Source: Allosalinactinospora lopnorensis (GTDB lineage: Bacteria; Actinomycetota; Actinomycetes; Streptosporangiales; Streptosporangiaceae). From it: 52,300 nucleotides of DNA. The stretch lies in the NCBI RefSeq assembly GCF_000981225.1, contig NZ_LAJC01000038.1, positions 1 through 52,300 of the forward strand. Reading direction: 5' to 3'. The translations under genes were made by a program, and so were the position numbers. The stretch's first letter is position 1. Each line of letters opens with the position of its first letter. Under the pieces are notes generated by a model that was given only the letters and a program-made list of their open reading frames with translations, searched no databases and was not told the DNA's origin. Shown piece after piece: positions 41,761 through 51,500 of this stretch.

Positions 41761-42738
41761 TCAGTCCGCGCCGCCGGTGTGGCTGAGGGGGCGACCGTCG
41801 GGCGTGCGCCCGTGGTCGACCGGTGCGGGGGCGGTCGACGGGACCGCGGTCTGGGCGGTGAACGCACCGGCGATGACGATGGCGGCGCCCAGCGTCTGCG
41901 CCGTACTCAGCGCCTCCCCCAGCATCAGCCAGGCCAGCACGATCGCGGTGACCACCTCCAGGTAGGCCACGGCGCCCGCGACCACCGGGGACAACCGCCG
42001 GACCGCGGCGACACCGGTCACATAGGCCAACGCAGTGGAGACCACCGCCAGCCACCCCACTGACACCAGCGCGGAGGTGGAGGCACCCGAGATCGTGACC
42101 TCCCCGGCCAGCAGCTGCCACGGCATCTCCCACGGCCGGGCGATGACGGTGATCAGGGCGGTGGCCACCAGCGCACCGTAGGAGATGATGGCGATCGGCT
42201 CCACGTCGTCGCCGGCGGTGTCGGAGAGCAGGAAGTAGGCGGCCTGGCAGGTCGCCGCGGTCAGCGCCAGGGCGAGCCCGAGAAGATCCAGGCTGATCCC
42301 GGCCCAGACCTCGACCAGGCAGGCCAGTCCGGTGACCGCGAGGATGACGCCGAGGGCGGCGGCACGTGAGACAGGGCGGCGCCGCACCAGCCGGATCCAG
42401 CCCAGTACCAGCACCGGTCCCAGGAACTCCACCAGCAGTGCCACCCCGACCGGGATGCGCGATATGGCCGCGAAGTAGAACGCCTGCACGCCGGCCATCG
42501 GGAACACGCCGTAGGCCAGCAGCAGCCAGGGGTGCGTGCGCAGCACGTTTCGGTGTCGGATGGCCAGTGGAAGCAGGAGCACCGCCGCGCCGGCCCCCCG
42601 CAGCCAGGTGACGTGCAGAGGGTCCATCCCGGCGTCGATGAGGGGGCGGGCGAAGGGGCCGGAGCCGCCGAAGGCGAGCGCGGAGGCGACGGCGTAGCCC
42701 AACCCCGAGGCGCGGTGCCGGACGGGGGTCTCAGCCAT
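41761..42738 (-). CDS. EamA/DMT family transporter
   Basis: A 325-residue protein with ten membrane helices in two EamA repeats: GYAVASALAFGGSGPFARPL begins repeat 1, and LALALTAATCQAAYFLLSD begins repeat 2. SPVVAGAVAYLEVVTAIVLAWLMLGEAL is the repeat-2 signature. It exports small metabolites, as in RhtA-type threonine/homoserine exporters; substrate unknown. Start ATG 42738 begins just before the first helix. Confidence 0.88.
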   Translation of the reverse strand: MAETPVRHRASGLGYAVASALAFGGSGPFARPLIDAGMDPLHVTWLRGAGAAVLLLPLAIRHRNVLRTHPWLLLAYGVFPMAGVQAFYFAAISRIPVGVALLVEFLGPVLVLGWIRLVRRRPVSRAAALGVILAVTGLACLVEVWAGISLDLLGLALALTAATCQAAYFLLSDTAGDDVEPIAIISYGALVATALITVIARPWEMPWQLLAGEVTISGASTSALVSVGWLAVVSTALAYVTGVAAVRRLSPVVAGAVAYLEVVTAIVLAWLMLGEALSTAQTLGAAIVIAGAFTAQTAVPSTAPAPVDHGRTPDGRPLSHTGGAD

Positions 42739-42865
42739 GGCGCGGTGTGCACCGGGCCGATGATAGGGCGAAAGACATGGCTGGAGCATAACGGGGGGCG
42801 GTGACATTCCTCCCGGCGCCGCCGCGCATGGCGGGGTGCGCGGCCTCGGCGCGGCTACCGGTGCG

Positions 42866-42878
42866 TAGGGTCGGTTTC
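42866..42878 (+). promoter_or_regulatory. Leaderless -10 box TAGGGT
   Basis: TAGGGT lies 7 nt before ATG 42879 of the Nudix gene. Confidence 0.45.
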
Positions 42879-43382
42879 ATGCCCGACACCGAGCTCGAGT
42901 TCTTTGAGAGCCTGCCGCGAAGCCGGGGCGCGGCCAGCGCGCTGCTTTGTGACGGCGATGGCCGGTTGCTGCTGGTGAAACCCACCTACAAGCCGGGGTG
43001 GAACCTGCCGGGCGGGGTGATCGACGAAGGTGAGTCTCCTCTGCAGGCGTGCCGGCGCGAATGCGTTGAGGAGCTCGGGTTCGTGCCCCGCCTGTCCGGG
43101 CTGGTGTGCGTGGACTGGCAGCCGCCGCATCTGAGCCCGGACCGGCGGCCCGCGACGGTCTTCGTCTTCTCCGGCCGCCTCTCCCCCGGCGGCTTCGAGG
43201 CGATCCGGCTGCCCGCTGAGGAGCTCAGCGAGGCCGTGCTGGCCGATCCGGCCGGCCTTGGCGACTACCTGCGCGAGTCCGTGGTGCGCCGGATCGGCCA
43301 CGCCGTGCGGGCCGCTCGCCGCGGGCACACCCTGTACCTGGAGCACGGCCATCCGCTCGCCTGGGACGCTGAGGCGCCCTAG
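42879..43382 (+). CDS. Nudix hydrolase
   Basis: A 167-residue Nudix enzyme. Nudix box: GGVIDEGE then seven residues and RRECVEELGF, with all key glutamates. GWNLPGG and VFVFSGRL flanks fit. A C-terminal extension of about 30 residues (GHAVRAARRGHTLYLEHG) is like that of the Nudix protein at 2344, suggesting the two are paralogues. Substrate unknown. Confidence 0.87.
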   Translation: MPDTELEFFESLPRSRGAASALLCDGDGRLLLVKPTYKPGWNLPGGVIDEGESPLQACRRECVEELGFVPRLSGLVCVDWQPPHLSPDRRPATVFVFSGRLSPGGFEAIRLPAEELSEAVLADPAGLGDYLRESVVRRIGHAVRAARRGHTLYLEHGHPLAWDAEAP

Positions 43383-43401
43383 CTGTTCTGTCCGGTGCGG
43401 T

Positions 43402-43821
43402 TCAGGCCTCCCCTTGCCCGAACCGGCGCGGGTAGTGCTCCTTGTCGAACATCCGGGCCGCCTGCAGCGCCGATGGTGTTCCGGCCGTGGGGTCGGCGCC
43501 GTGCTCGACCAGTACCGCCACCACGTCGTCCTCGCCCTTGAACACGGCGCCGGCCAACGGGGACTGGCCGCGGTCGTTGAGCCGGTCGACATCGGCGCCG
43601 TGCTCGCACAGCCGCGCCACCGTCTCGGCGTGGCCGTGGTAGGCGGCCAGCATGAGCAGCGTGTCGCCTTTGTCGTTGGTGAGGTTCACCGGAACGCCCG
43701 CGTCGAGGTAGGCGCTCAGCGACGCGGTGTCGCCGTGCCGGGCGAAGTCGAAGATCCTGCCGGCCAGCTCGATGACGTCGGGGGGCGGGCCCTGCTCGGG
43801 GCCGTGGTCTGCCTCGCTCAC
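43402..43821 (-). CDS. Ankyrin repeat protein
   Basis: A 139-residue protein built of about three ankyrin repeats: DTASLSAYLDAGVPVNLTND, KGDTLLMLAAYHGHAETVARLC, and GADVDRLNDRGQSPLAGAVFKGEDDVVAVLVEHGADP. Ankyrin repeats bind partner proteins. No signal peptide, so it is cytoplasmic. GTG 43821 with AGGA 9 nt upstream is preferred over a longer frame from 43869. Convergent with the Nudix gene (19-bp gap). Confidence 0.88.
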   Translation of the reverse strand: MSEADHGPEQGPPPDVIELAGRIFDFARHGDTASLSAYLDAGVPVNLTNDKGDTLLMLAAYHGHAETVARLCEHGADVDRLNDRGQSPLAGAVFKGEDDVVAVLVEHGADPTAGTPSALQAARMFDKEHYPRRFGQGEA

Positions 43822-43880
43822 GTTGGAGATCCTAGACGCCGTCGGGAGGCCGGGCCCCTCAGGTATCAATGTGATGAGGG

Positions 43881-44027
43881 ATGAATCATCCTTCTTGTGT
43901 GAAAGACGCGGTTCAGGCGGGACGCGCTGTTTCCGAGGCCCGGGTGGCTACCGTTCTGCTGACCGTCAAGCGTGATCCGGATGTCCATCTGATCCGTTTT
44001 ATCGCTATGGTGCATGCTCAACTCTGA
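43881..44027 (+). CDS. Possible 48-residue small protein
   Basis: The frame ATG 43881 to TGA 44027 encodes 48 residues (MNHPSCVKDAVQAGRAVSEA, then RVATVLLTVKRDPDVHLIRF and IAMVHAQL). It has an amphipathic, plausible composition and ends 13 bp before the next gene, within its ribosome site, suggesting coupling. The spacing from the GAGGG to the ATG is too short and no family is recognised, so it may be fortuitous. Confidence 0.25.
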   Translation: MNHPSCVKDAVQAGRAVSEARVATVLLTVKRDPDVHLIRFIAMVHAQL

Positions 44028-44040
44028 GAGGAGCACTACC

Positions 44041-44550
44041 GTGCGACATGTTGTCGGATTCCTGGCTGGTCTGATCCTTGCCCCTGTGATCCTGCTTGGA
44101 AGCGGATGGGCGTTCGCCCGCCTCACTGGGCTCAACAGGGACGGTGCCGCGTTCCTCAGCACGTCGGGCCTCGTCACCCTCGCAGGCATGTGCGGACTCG
44201 CGCTGCTTCTGGCGCTGCTCATGGTCCCGCCCCGGCTTACCCCGCTCCTGCCGGGGGTCGCCGGCCTGTCCCTGGCCGGTTTCACCGCCATCCATGTGCT
44301 GCGCCCGGAGATCCTTGAGCGGCTGCCCAGCCTGCCCGGCCTGGGCGGCGCCATTACGCTGACCGGTTTGGGCCTTTACCTCCCTCTCGGGCTCGCTCTC
44401 ATTGTTCCGATGTTCGCGGCCGCACGCTGGTCCCGGCGCGAGATGGTCGAGGAGAACCTCGCTTCGGGCGAGTACCTCGACGGGATCTATGAGGACGGAG
44501 AAGAGGCCCAGCTGCCCCGGCGCGGCGGGCGCCGGCGCAAGAGCGGATGA
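44041..44550 (+). CDS. Integral membrane protein of unknown function
   Basis: A 169-residue protein with four membrane helices (about 5-25, 40-62, 68-85, 110-130), and a charged C-terminal tail containing EENLASGEYLDGIYEDGEEA and a basic RRGGRRRKSG end. GAGAGGAG lies before GTG 44041. No family recognised with confidence. Confidence 0.7.
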   Translation: MRHVVGFLAGLILAPVILLGSGWAFARLTGLNRDGAAFLSTSGLVTLAGMCGLALLLALLMVPPRLTPLLPGVAGLSLAGFTAIHVLRPEILERLPSLPGLGGAITLTGLGLYLPLGLALIVPMFAAARWSRREMVEENLASGEYLDGIYEDGEEAQLPRRGGRRRKSG

Positions 44551-44587
44551 GGCGCGCCGCGCCTCCCGGGGACGGCTCCGCCTGCGG

Positions 44588-46047
44588 TCATAGCCAGGTC
44601 GGGCCCCAACCGGAGTTGTCGGAGACGCCTGGGGGCAGGGGTGGCAGGCGGCTCGCCCCCGGCGCGGTGCCGCCGTCGGAGTCTTCGTCCTTCTCAGGGG
44701 CGGTCTCGCTGTCTTCGGCCGGTGCCGGGGCGTCCTCCTCGCCGGTGACCGCGGGAAAGGCCACGGTGGGCGCTCCTGGGGGCTCGGGCTTCGGTGCGCT
44801 CCCGACAGACTCCTCCTCCGGGGCCGTTGCGGGCTCCTCGGCGCTGTCGGGGTGTGCTTCCGCGGCGGGGGTGAACATCTGCCCGGGGGAGGCGGTTCCG
44901 GTATCGAGGACGTCTGTTCCCGCCGGTTCCTGCTCGGTGGCCTGCGGGTACACCTCGGGGGCGTGTGTGGGCTCGGCGGAGGGGAAGGCCGCCGACGCCT
45001 CTGGTGCGCCAAGGGAGACGTGCTGCCACCACCGGGCGGTTTCCTCGGGGGTGAGTTCCTCCTCGACCTCCAGCCAGCCGCGCACGTGCGGGTGGTGCCG
45101 TCCGGCGCTCCAGGTGCGCGGGTAGGGCAGCTCGTCCAGTACCAGCAGATGTTCGCCGTCGGCCGTGGGGATGTCGGCCGGGACTCCCTCGTTCCACACC
45201 CAGGAGCCGTCGGCGGCCACCAGGTTCCACCAGCCGTACACCGTCGACGCCTCGGGGTCGGGGGCGGTGTCGCGGAAGGCGGCCGTCCACCGCTCGTCGG
45301 GGCGGTGGCCGGCAAGCCCCCGTCCCTCCTCCCCGACCAGCGCGTCGGCCAGCAGGGTGTGCAGCTGGAAGTTGTCGCCGACCCCGTCGAACAGCACCCG
45401 GAAGCCGCGCCCTGAAGCGCGGTCGAGGACGACGGCGGAGCCGGCCTCGGCCATCCGCAGCAGCGCGCGGACGTCCTCGAACTCCCAGAGGGCGGTGGCG
45501 AGCTGGTTGGCGATCGCGACGAGTTCGGCGTGCAGTTCGGGGTCGGCGCGTACCGCGGAACGCGCGCCTGACTCGCTGAGCATGGTCTTCGCGGCCAGCC
45601 CGTGGCGGCGAATGGTCCACCAGCACACGGTGGCCTGCGGCGCGGTGTCGCCGAGTTCGGAGGCGACGCGGTGCTCCGTGGCGGCGGTGACCTCTTCTGG
45701 GTCGGGCGGTGCGCCGCCGCCGCTGCGCTCCCATGCGCCCAGGAACACAGCGGCGCCCTGGCCCATGGTGCGCAGCCGGCGCAGGACGGCTATGCCCGCA
45801 TCGCCGGGGGGTGTGCCCATTTCGACCATGGCGCCGGCGACGACGGTCAGGTCAGCGGTGACGCCGGGGGCGGCGTGGGTGCCGCTCAGCAGGGGAACGA
45901 GAGCCTCCAGGGCCATCTCCCGCTCCTCGGAGGAACATGGGAGGCCAGGGTGTAGACCTTGTGGACGGCGGGTGGGAACCGCCGGGTGTCGGTCGCGACA
46001 GAGGCGTCGATCAGCTCCTGGAACGCGGCGCGAAACTCATCGATCAC
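44588..46047 (-). CDS. Hypothetical protein with long acidic tail; frame broken near its start
   Basis: A protein of about 486 residues if the frame is repaired. The long open part (start ATG 45916) reads MALEALVPLLSGTHAAPGVT and 330 structured residues, then a Pro/Glu/Ala-rich low-complexity tail. Upstream, VIDEFRAAFQELIDASVATD to YTLASHV is in another frame; one extra A/T at 45935-45936 joins ASHV to SSEEREMALEALV, a natural continuation. So the true start is probably GTG 46047. No family is recognised. GWWNLVAADGSWVWNEG and the tryptophan-rich middle may be a binding fold. It lies 34 bp after the recombinase gene. Confidence 0.6.
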
Positions 46048-46081
46048 CTGGGCATTTTCGCATATGACGGATACGGTCCAG

Positions 46082-47326
46082 TCACAGCCCCAACCGGGTG
46101 ACGGCGTTGTCTTCGAGCGGGTTGGCGGTGCGGATGTAGCCGTGCACGGTGCGGGGGTTGCTCCAGCGGCCTTGGCGCATGATCTCGCGGTCGCCGGCGC
46201 CGCCGAGCGCGGCTTGGGTGGCGAACCCGGAACGCAGCGAATGGCCGCTGAAGTCGGAGGGGTCCAGTCCGGCGCGCCGGGCGTAGCGTTTGACGAGGTC
46301 GGCGATGGCGCGTCCGGAGATCGGCCGCTGCGCCGGGTGGCCGTGCCGACTGACCGCTGGAAACAGTGGGCGGGCGGTGCCGTCGGCCAGGTCGGTGCCG
46401 GTGTAGGTGTGGCACCGGTGCGCGGGCGCTGCGGTCGGCCCGGTTTCGCCGTCCAGGAGGGCGCGCATCGCCTCGGTGCCGCCGTCGCGGTCGGCCTGGG
46501 TGAGGTCGGCCCAGTCGGCGAACGCGCACACCGGGCAGGTGTGGGTGCGGCGCCCGCGCGGCAGGGCGACCTGGGTGGTGTTGCGCCCGTCCTGGTCGGT
46601 TTTGCTGGCTCGCAGCCGCACCACCAGCAGTGGGGCTCCGGTCGCGGGGTCGGTGTCCACGGCGACGTCGTCGAAGGTCAGTGAGGCCAGTTCGCTGCGG
46701 CGCAGCGCGCCGGCGAAGCCGGTGAGCAGCAGCAGGGCGTCGCGGCGGCGTGCCACGCCGGTGGGGTGGCCGGGGGGCGGGCGCTCCTCCAGGAGTGCCT
46801 CCAGGGTGTGCATCAGGAGGGGACGTTTGCGCTCGGGGCGGGCGCGGCGGCGCCTGCGGATACCGCGCAGTGTCATGCGGACGACGTCGTCGCGGGTGGG
46901 TGAGGCCAGCCCGTGGGCCGCGTGTACGGCGGCGATCGCGGCGGCTTTGCGTTCCAGGGTTGAGGGGGACAGTGCCCAGCGGCCGGGGGCGCCCTCGGTG
47001 ACGGCGTCGGCCGCCGCGGCCAGGTAGACGGCGACGTCGACGGGGTCGGCGGGCAGGGAGCGGCGCTGCTCGCCCTGGCACCAGGCGGTGAACGCGATCC
47101 AGTCGGAGCGGTAGGCGCGCAGTGTGTTCTCCGACTGGGCGGAGGAGAGGTAGCGGCCCAGCGCGGCGGCTTGCTCGTCGTCGAAGCGCTGCCGGACCGC
47201 TTCGATGGCCCGGGTGTCGACCAGGACGCTGTGGGTGCCCTGTTCCAGCCGGGTCTGGACTTCGGCCGGCAGGAGCGGGGGCGTGTTCTGGGCCGCTTTT
47301 CCTGCGGGCGGGCTGTTCTCACTCAC
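46082..47326 (-). CDS. Tyrosine recombinase / phage integrase family
   Basis: A 414-residue recombinase. N-terminal domain (about 40-150): LGRYLSSAQSENTLRAYRSDWIAFTAWC and ERKAAAIAAVHAAHGL. Catalytic residues Arg209 (GALRRSEL), Lys242 (ASKTDQ), HSLR (362-365), Trp388 in place of the second His (GRWS) and Tyr397 (VHGYIR) are present. A CPVCAF insertion with nearby His residues sits between the Lys and HxxR motifs and may bind zinc. It is only distantly similar to the recombinase at 33660. Not flanked by recognisable att sites. GTG 47326 chosen; the site is weak. Confidence 0.82.
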   Translation of the reverse strand: MSENSPPAGKAAQNTPPLLPAEVQTRLEQGTHSVLVDTRAIEAVRQRFDDEQAAALGRYLSSAQSENTLRAYRSDWIAFTAWCQGEQRRSLPADPVDVAVYLAAAADAVTEGAPGRWALSPSTLERKAAAIAAVHAAHGLASPTRDDVVRMTLRGIRRRRRARPERKRPLLMHTLEALLEERPPPGHPTGVARRRDALLLLTGFAGALRRSELASLTFDDVAVDTDPATGAPLLVVRLRASKTDQDGRNTTQVALPRGRRTHTCPVCAFADWADLTQADRDGGTEAMRALLDGETGPTAAPAHRCHTYTGTDLADGTARPLFPAVSRHGHPAQRPISGRAIADLVKRYARRAGLDPSDFSGHSLRSGFATQAALGGAGDREIMRQGRWSNPRTVHGYIRTANPLEDNAVTRLGL

Positions 47327-47378
47327 AGTGGTCCATGATGGCCTAGCCGTGCGGCGGGAGGGAAAGGGGCGCCGCGGC

Positions 47379-47840
47379 TCAGCCGAACGCGCCGCGGATG
47401 GCGGAGAGCATCTCGGTGGGCGGGGCCAGGGAGAAGAGCGCACCGGCCGAGATGAGCAGAGCGGCGCTGAACATGGCCGCGGCGACCTTGCGCCGTACGA
47501 CCAGCGCGGTGATGGCCCCGGCCAGCGGGGTGCCCAGCGCGAACACCAGGAGCCAGATCAGGTGCCAGGCGGTGGCGCGGCGGGCTTCGGTGGTGACTTC
47601 GCCGCTGGTGAGGAGGTTGAGGCCTTCGGCCAGGTAGAGGACGAAGAAAAGGGCGGAGCCGCCCAGCCATGCCACTGCCAGCACCGTCCATACGGCGAGG
47701 GGCCAGCGCCGGCGGTCGTCGAGCACGACGGGGGTGCGGCTGGGCCTGCCCGGTGAGCGGGGGTCTGCGGGCGCCGTCCTGGATGTCGCCGTGCCGTTGC
47801 GTTGTGCGCGGTTGCGGGGGTTCTTCTTCTTAGGGGACAC
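47379..47840 (-). CDS. Small membrane protein
   Basis: A 153-residue protein with a basic, Pro/Arg-rich N-terminal tail (MSPKKKNPRNRAQRNGTAT) and three membrane helices from residue 48 (WPLAVWTVLAVAWLGGSALFFVLYLAEG; ATAWHLIWLLVFALGTPLAGAITALVV; KVAAAMFSAALLISAGALFSLA). GGAGGATGT precedes GTG 47840. Family unknown. It follows the next membrane gene after a strong hairpin, so expression may be partly independent. Confidence 0.72.
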   Translation of the reverse strand: MSPKKKNPRNRAQRNGTATSRTAPADPRSPGRPSRTPVVLDDRRRWPLAVWTVLAVAWLGGSALFFVLYLAEGLNLLTSGEVTTEARRATAWHLIWLLVFALGTPLAGAITALVVRRKVAAAMFSAALLISAGALFSLAPPTEMLSAIRGAFG

Positions 47841-47873
47841 ACATCCTCCAGCAGCCAGCGGTCGCCGGTGGCG

Positions 47874-47915
47874 CCGGGTGCTGGTCCCCGCCCCACAGCG
47901 GGGACCAGCACCCGG
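47874..47915 (-). terminator. 18-bp perfect stem-loop
   Basis: CCGGGTGCTGGTCCCCGC pairs perfectly with GCGGGGACCAGCACCCGG around CCCACA. It abuts the stop codon of the upstream minus-strand gene, so it probably ends or stabilises that transcript. No U-tract follows. Confidence 0.65.
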
Positions 47916-48332
47916 TTATGCCTCGGCGAGCAGGTGGATTGCGGCGACGAAGACGATCGGCCAGGCCAGCAGCGCCAGTGACCACAGGGCCGCACGCCGG
48001 TCGGCGGCCACGGTGGCGATCGCCGAGCCCAGTAACGGCAGTCCTACGGAGGCGCCGAATCCCAGGGTGAACCATTCGGCCGCGGAGTTGGTGTCGGCGT
48101 AGATCCCGTTGGTGTAGCCGATCGGGCCCAGGATCACGGAGAGGGCGGCCAGGATGGCCACGGTGACGCGGATCCCCGTGGGGTGGCGGGTGTTCCGGGT
48201 AGGCCGCTCGCCGCCGTCGGCGGCGGAACGGTTCCCGTTCTCAGTCGACGACAACGGAGAATGCACCTTCCCCCTCGAAGTCGTCAACGGCGGTGGGGCT
48301 GGGGTGTGCACGGGTGGCGGGCGGTCGAGCAC
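47916..48332 (-). CDS. Small membrane protein
   Basis: A 138-residue protein: a polar, Pro-rich N-terminus of about 50 residues and three membrane helices (GIRVTVAILAALSVILGPIGY; EWFTLGFGASVGLPLLGSAIATVAA; ALWSLALLAWPIVFVAAIHLLAE). Same general build as its neighbour at 47379 and possibly a divergent relative. GTG 48332; AAAGG about 11 nt upstream. Function unknown. Confidence 0.62.
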   Translation of the reverse strand: MLDRPPPVHTPAPPPLTTSRGKVHSPLSSTENGNRSAADGGERPTRNTRHPTGIRVTVAILAALSVILGPIGYTNGIYADTNSAAEWFTLGFGASVGLPLLGSAIATVAADRRAALWSLALLAWPIVFVAAIHLLAEA

Positions 48333-48575
48333 GGTGTCTGCGGTGCCTTTCAGCTGGTGCGGGTGGGAAGGGGCCTGTGCCGGCAGGATTGGTGGCCTGG
48401 GGGCGGTACCCGGAAACCCGGCGTGTGCCGCGCGGGCTCGCCGTGTTCTCGCGGGGTCCCCCGGACCGGCCGGATCGAGGTGGACAAAACGGGCCCCTTC
48501 TGGTGGTGCGCAGGTGTCACACCGTTATCCAACTGGGCTCGGGCCCACTGATCAAGTGGACGGAACGGGTGAACG

Positions 48576-51500
48576 TCATGAAGTGGAGTGTGCGGTTGCG
48601 AACACCTCATTGTGCTCATGACCGGCGGATCCGAGCCAGGGGGAGGTTCGGGCGCACAACCCGGTGAACCCGGCGAGCGCCCGCAGCTCGGTCACCGACC
48701 GGGGCGAGGATGCCAGCAGGTGCGGAGAGTACACCAGCACCGCGAGAACCTGGGCGCGTGACAACGCCACGTTGAGCCGGTTGCGGGAGAGCACGAAGTC
48801 CAGTCCTCGCGGGAGGTCGGAGGCGCTGGAGGCCGTCATGGAGCAGAGGACGACGGGAGCCTCCTGGCCCTGGAACCGGTCCACTGTACCAACGCTGACC
48901 TCGCTCAGCCCCGCCTCGTGCAGGGCGGAGCGCAGCGCGCGCACCTGCAGATTGAACGGTGCCACGACGAGGATGTCGGCGCCGGTGAGGGGGCGTGCGC
49001 CCGCCTCCCCGTCGTGCAGGGTCCGGCCCACCAGCCGGCCGGCCACATCCACGACGCGGGCCACCTCCTCGGGGCTGTGCGTGTTGCGGCCGCGATGCTC
49101 AACGGTGATCCGGCGCAGCCCCGGCTCGACCTGCTGAATGGCGCGTTCGGCGGTCGAGGGGTGGGCGCGCAGCCGTCCCCGGTAGGCCAGTCGCGACACC
49201 GGGGCGCACACCGCTGGGTGCATCCGCCGGCTCTGGTCCAGGAAGTAGCCGAGTTCGGGGGCGATGATCTCAGAGTCGCCGACCAGGTGCTCCAACGCTG
49301 AGGCCGCCGCGCCCGCGGCGTGGCTGCCCTGCACGACCTGCGGAAGCTGCTGCGGGTCGCCCAGCAGCACCAGGTTGCGGGTGGCGACGGAGACGGCGAG
49401 GGTGTCGGCGAGCGCGAACTGTCCGGCCTCGTCGATGATCAGCACGTCGAACGGGTCGGCGATGATCGCCTCGTTGGCGAAGTTCCACGCTGTTCCCCCG
49501 ACGAGGTATCCACCCTGCTGCTCCGAACGCCAGGCCGCCAGCCCCTTCGGGGAGGTGGGCTGGTCCCACGGCGCCTCAGGGGCGGGTTTTCGCCTGGGGC
49601 GCTTGGCGCACGGCAGTGCTGTGCCCCCCGCCCCGCCGGCGGCGCGCACCGCCGCGCTCAGCACGTTCTCAATGGCCGTGTGCCCGGTCGAGCACACCCC
49701 CACCGATCGGCCCTGCCCCGCCAGGTGCGTGATGAGCCGGGCGGCCAGGTAGGTCTTGCCCGCGCCCGGCGGCCCCTGCACCGCCAGGTAGGAGTCGTCC
49801 AGCCGGTCGACGGCCTCGATCACACAGGCCACGGGGTCGCTGCCGTGGTCGTCCGGGCGCGGCAGCGCCGCGCCGTCGCGCGTCCGCGGCGGGACCCGGC
49901 GCAGGATGTCCATCCCGGCTCTGGCGGGGAGTTCCGGCAGGCCGTCGACGACCTCTTCGGTCAGCCTCAGCAGCGCCTCGTCCTTGGGGGCCGAGCGCAC
50001 CGGTGCGCCGGGCAGGACCGCGGCCGGGTTGCGGGCGTAGGTGTCACCCGGGTCGCTGGTCTCGACCAGGGTGAGGCGTTCGGCGCTGACCGCCTCGATC
50101 CTGGCGTTGACGGTCGCGGCCTGCTGGCCCGGCGGCCCCGGGTACAGCAGGCGGACCTCGTCGCCGGTGGTGAAAGGGTGCGGCCGGGCGGGGTCGGCGC
50201 GCATCTCCAGCTCGCGGCGCGCCTTGCGCTGCCGCCCGGCGGGCTCCTGCCACTCGCCGCGGTGTACCCGAAGCGGGACCATGCAGTCGCCGTCGGCCTC
50301 CAGCTCCTCCGCCGGGGCCGAGATGCGGCGGAAGTACTCCCACCACGCCGGGTTCTCCTCGCGCCGGTAGTAGCCGGCGAGCGCGGCGAGCAGCGCGCGG
50401 GCCTCGTAATGGTCCTCCGGCGCCTGGGGGCCGTGCAGCAGCGGCTCGGTCAGCGTGCGCAGCCGCTCCTCGTACTCCGCGCGCCGGCGCAGCCGTTCGG
50501 CGGCCCGCTCCTCGGCGTCACCGGCCGTGAGTTCGCCCTGGCCGGCGGGGCGGGCGGTGATCCCGTGCCGGGTGCGCAGCTCCTCCAGCCAGTCGCGCAG
50601 CCGGGCGGTGGAGACGCAGTCGTCGCGGTTGTAGGAGGCGATCCCCTCCAGGATCTGGCACGCGCGCCCGTCCTCGCCCGCCTGGACGGCGGCGATGTAA
50701 TCGGCGTAGGCGTCGATGCTGGACGTGGCGGTGGTGACGTCGCCGGAGCGGGCGCCGTCGAGGTAGAGAGGCTCCAGGTACTTGATGGAGTAGGAGCGCT
50801 GGGACACCCGCAGGCTCTTCTTGACCGCGGTGAACAGGTCGACCAGGCGGCGGTGGCGCAGCAGTTCGTCGACGTCGGTCTCGCGGGTGCCGAAGGTCGC
50901 GGCGAGCAGCTTCAGCCGGTCCACCTCATAGGAGGCGTAGTGGTAGACGTGGGCGCCGGGATCGGTGTCGATGCGCCGCGCGACGAAGTCGACGAACTCC
51001 TCGAAGGCGCGTTTCTCCTGCGCGGAGTCGTGGGCCCAGAACGTGTGGAACTCCCGGCCCTCCTGCGGGTCCTCAGTGACAGCGCCGAACAGGTACTCCA
51101 GGCCGCGGCCGTCGGCGCCGCCGAAGTAGGGAAAGCCCTCCATGTCGAAGAACACGTCGCCGGGGCTCGGCTCGGGCAGCATGGCCAGCCCTTCCTCGGA
51201 GTAGACCTCGGCGATGACGGTGCCCAGAGGGTCCTCGGCGGTGCGGGTGGCGTCCTGGCGCGTCTGCAGGGTGGCCTGTGCGCGCAGCCGTTCATAGGAG
51301 TGGCGGGGCAGCGATTCGGGACGGTCCTCCTCCCCGGCCAGGGCGAGCGCGTCGATGGTGGCGATGCCGCTGTCGGCGAGCTTGCGGACCTGGTCGGTAC
51401 GGATACCGGCGACCAGGGACAGGTGCCGGGCGCCGGCTCGGCCCTCGGCGCACATCGCGGCGTATCCGCAGCCCTCACAGGAGGGGCGTGGCTCGTCCCA

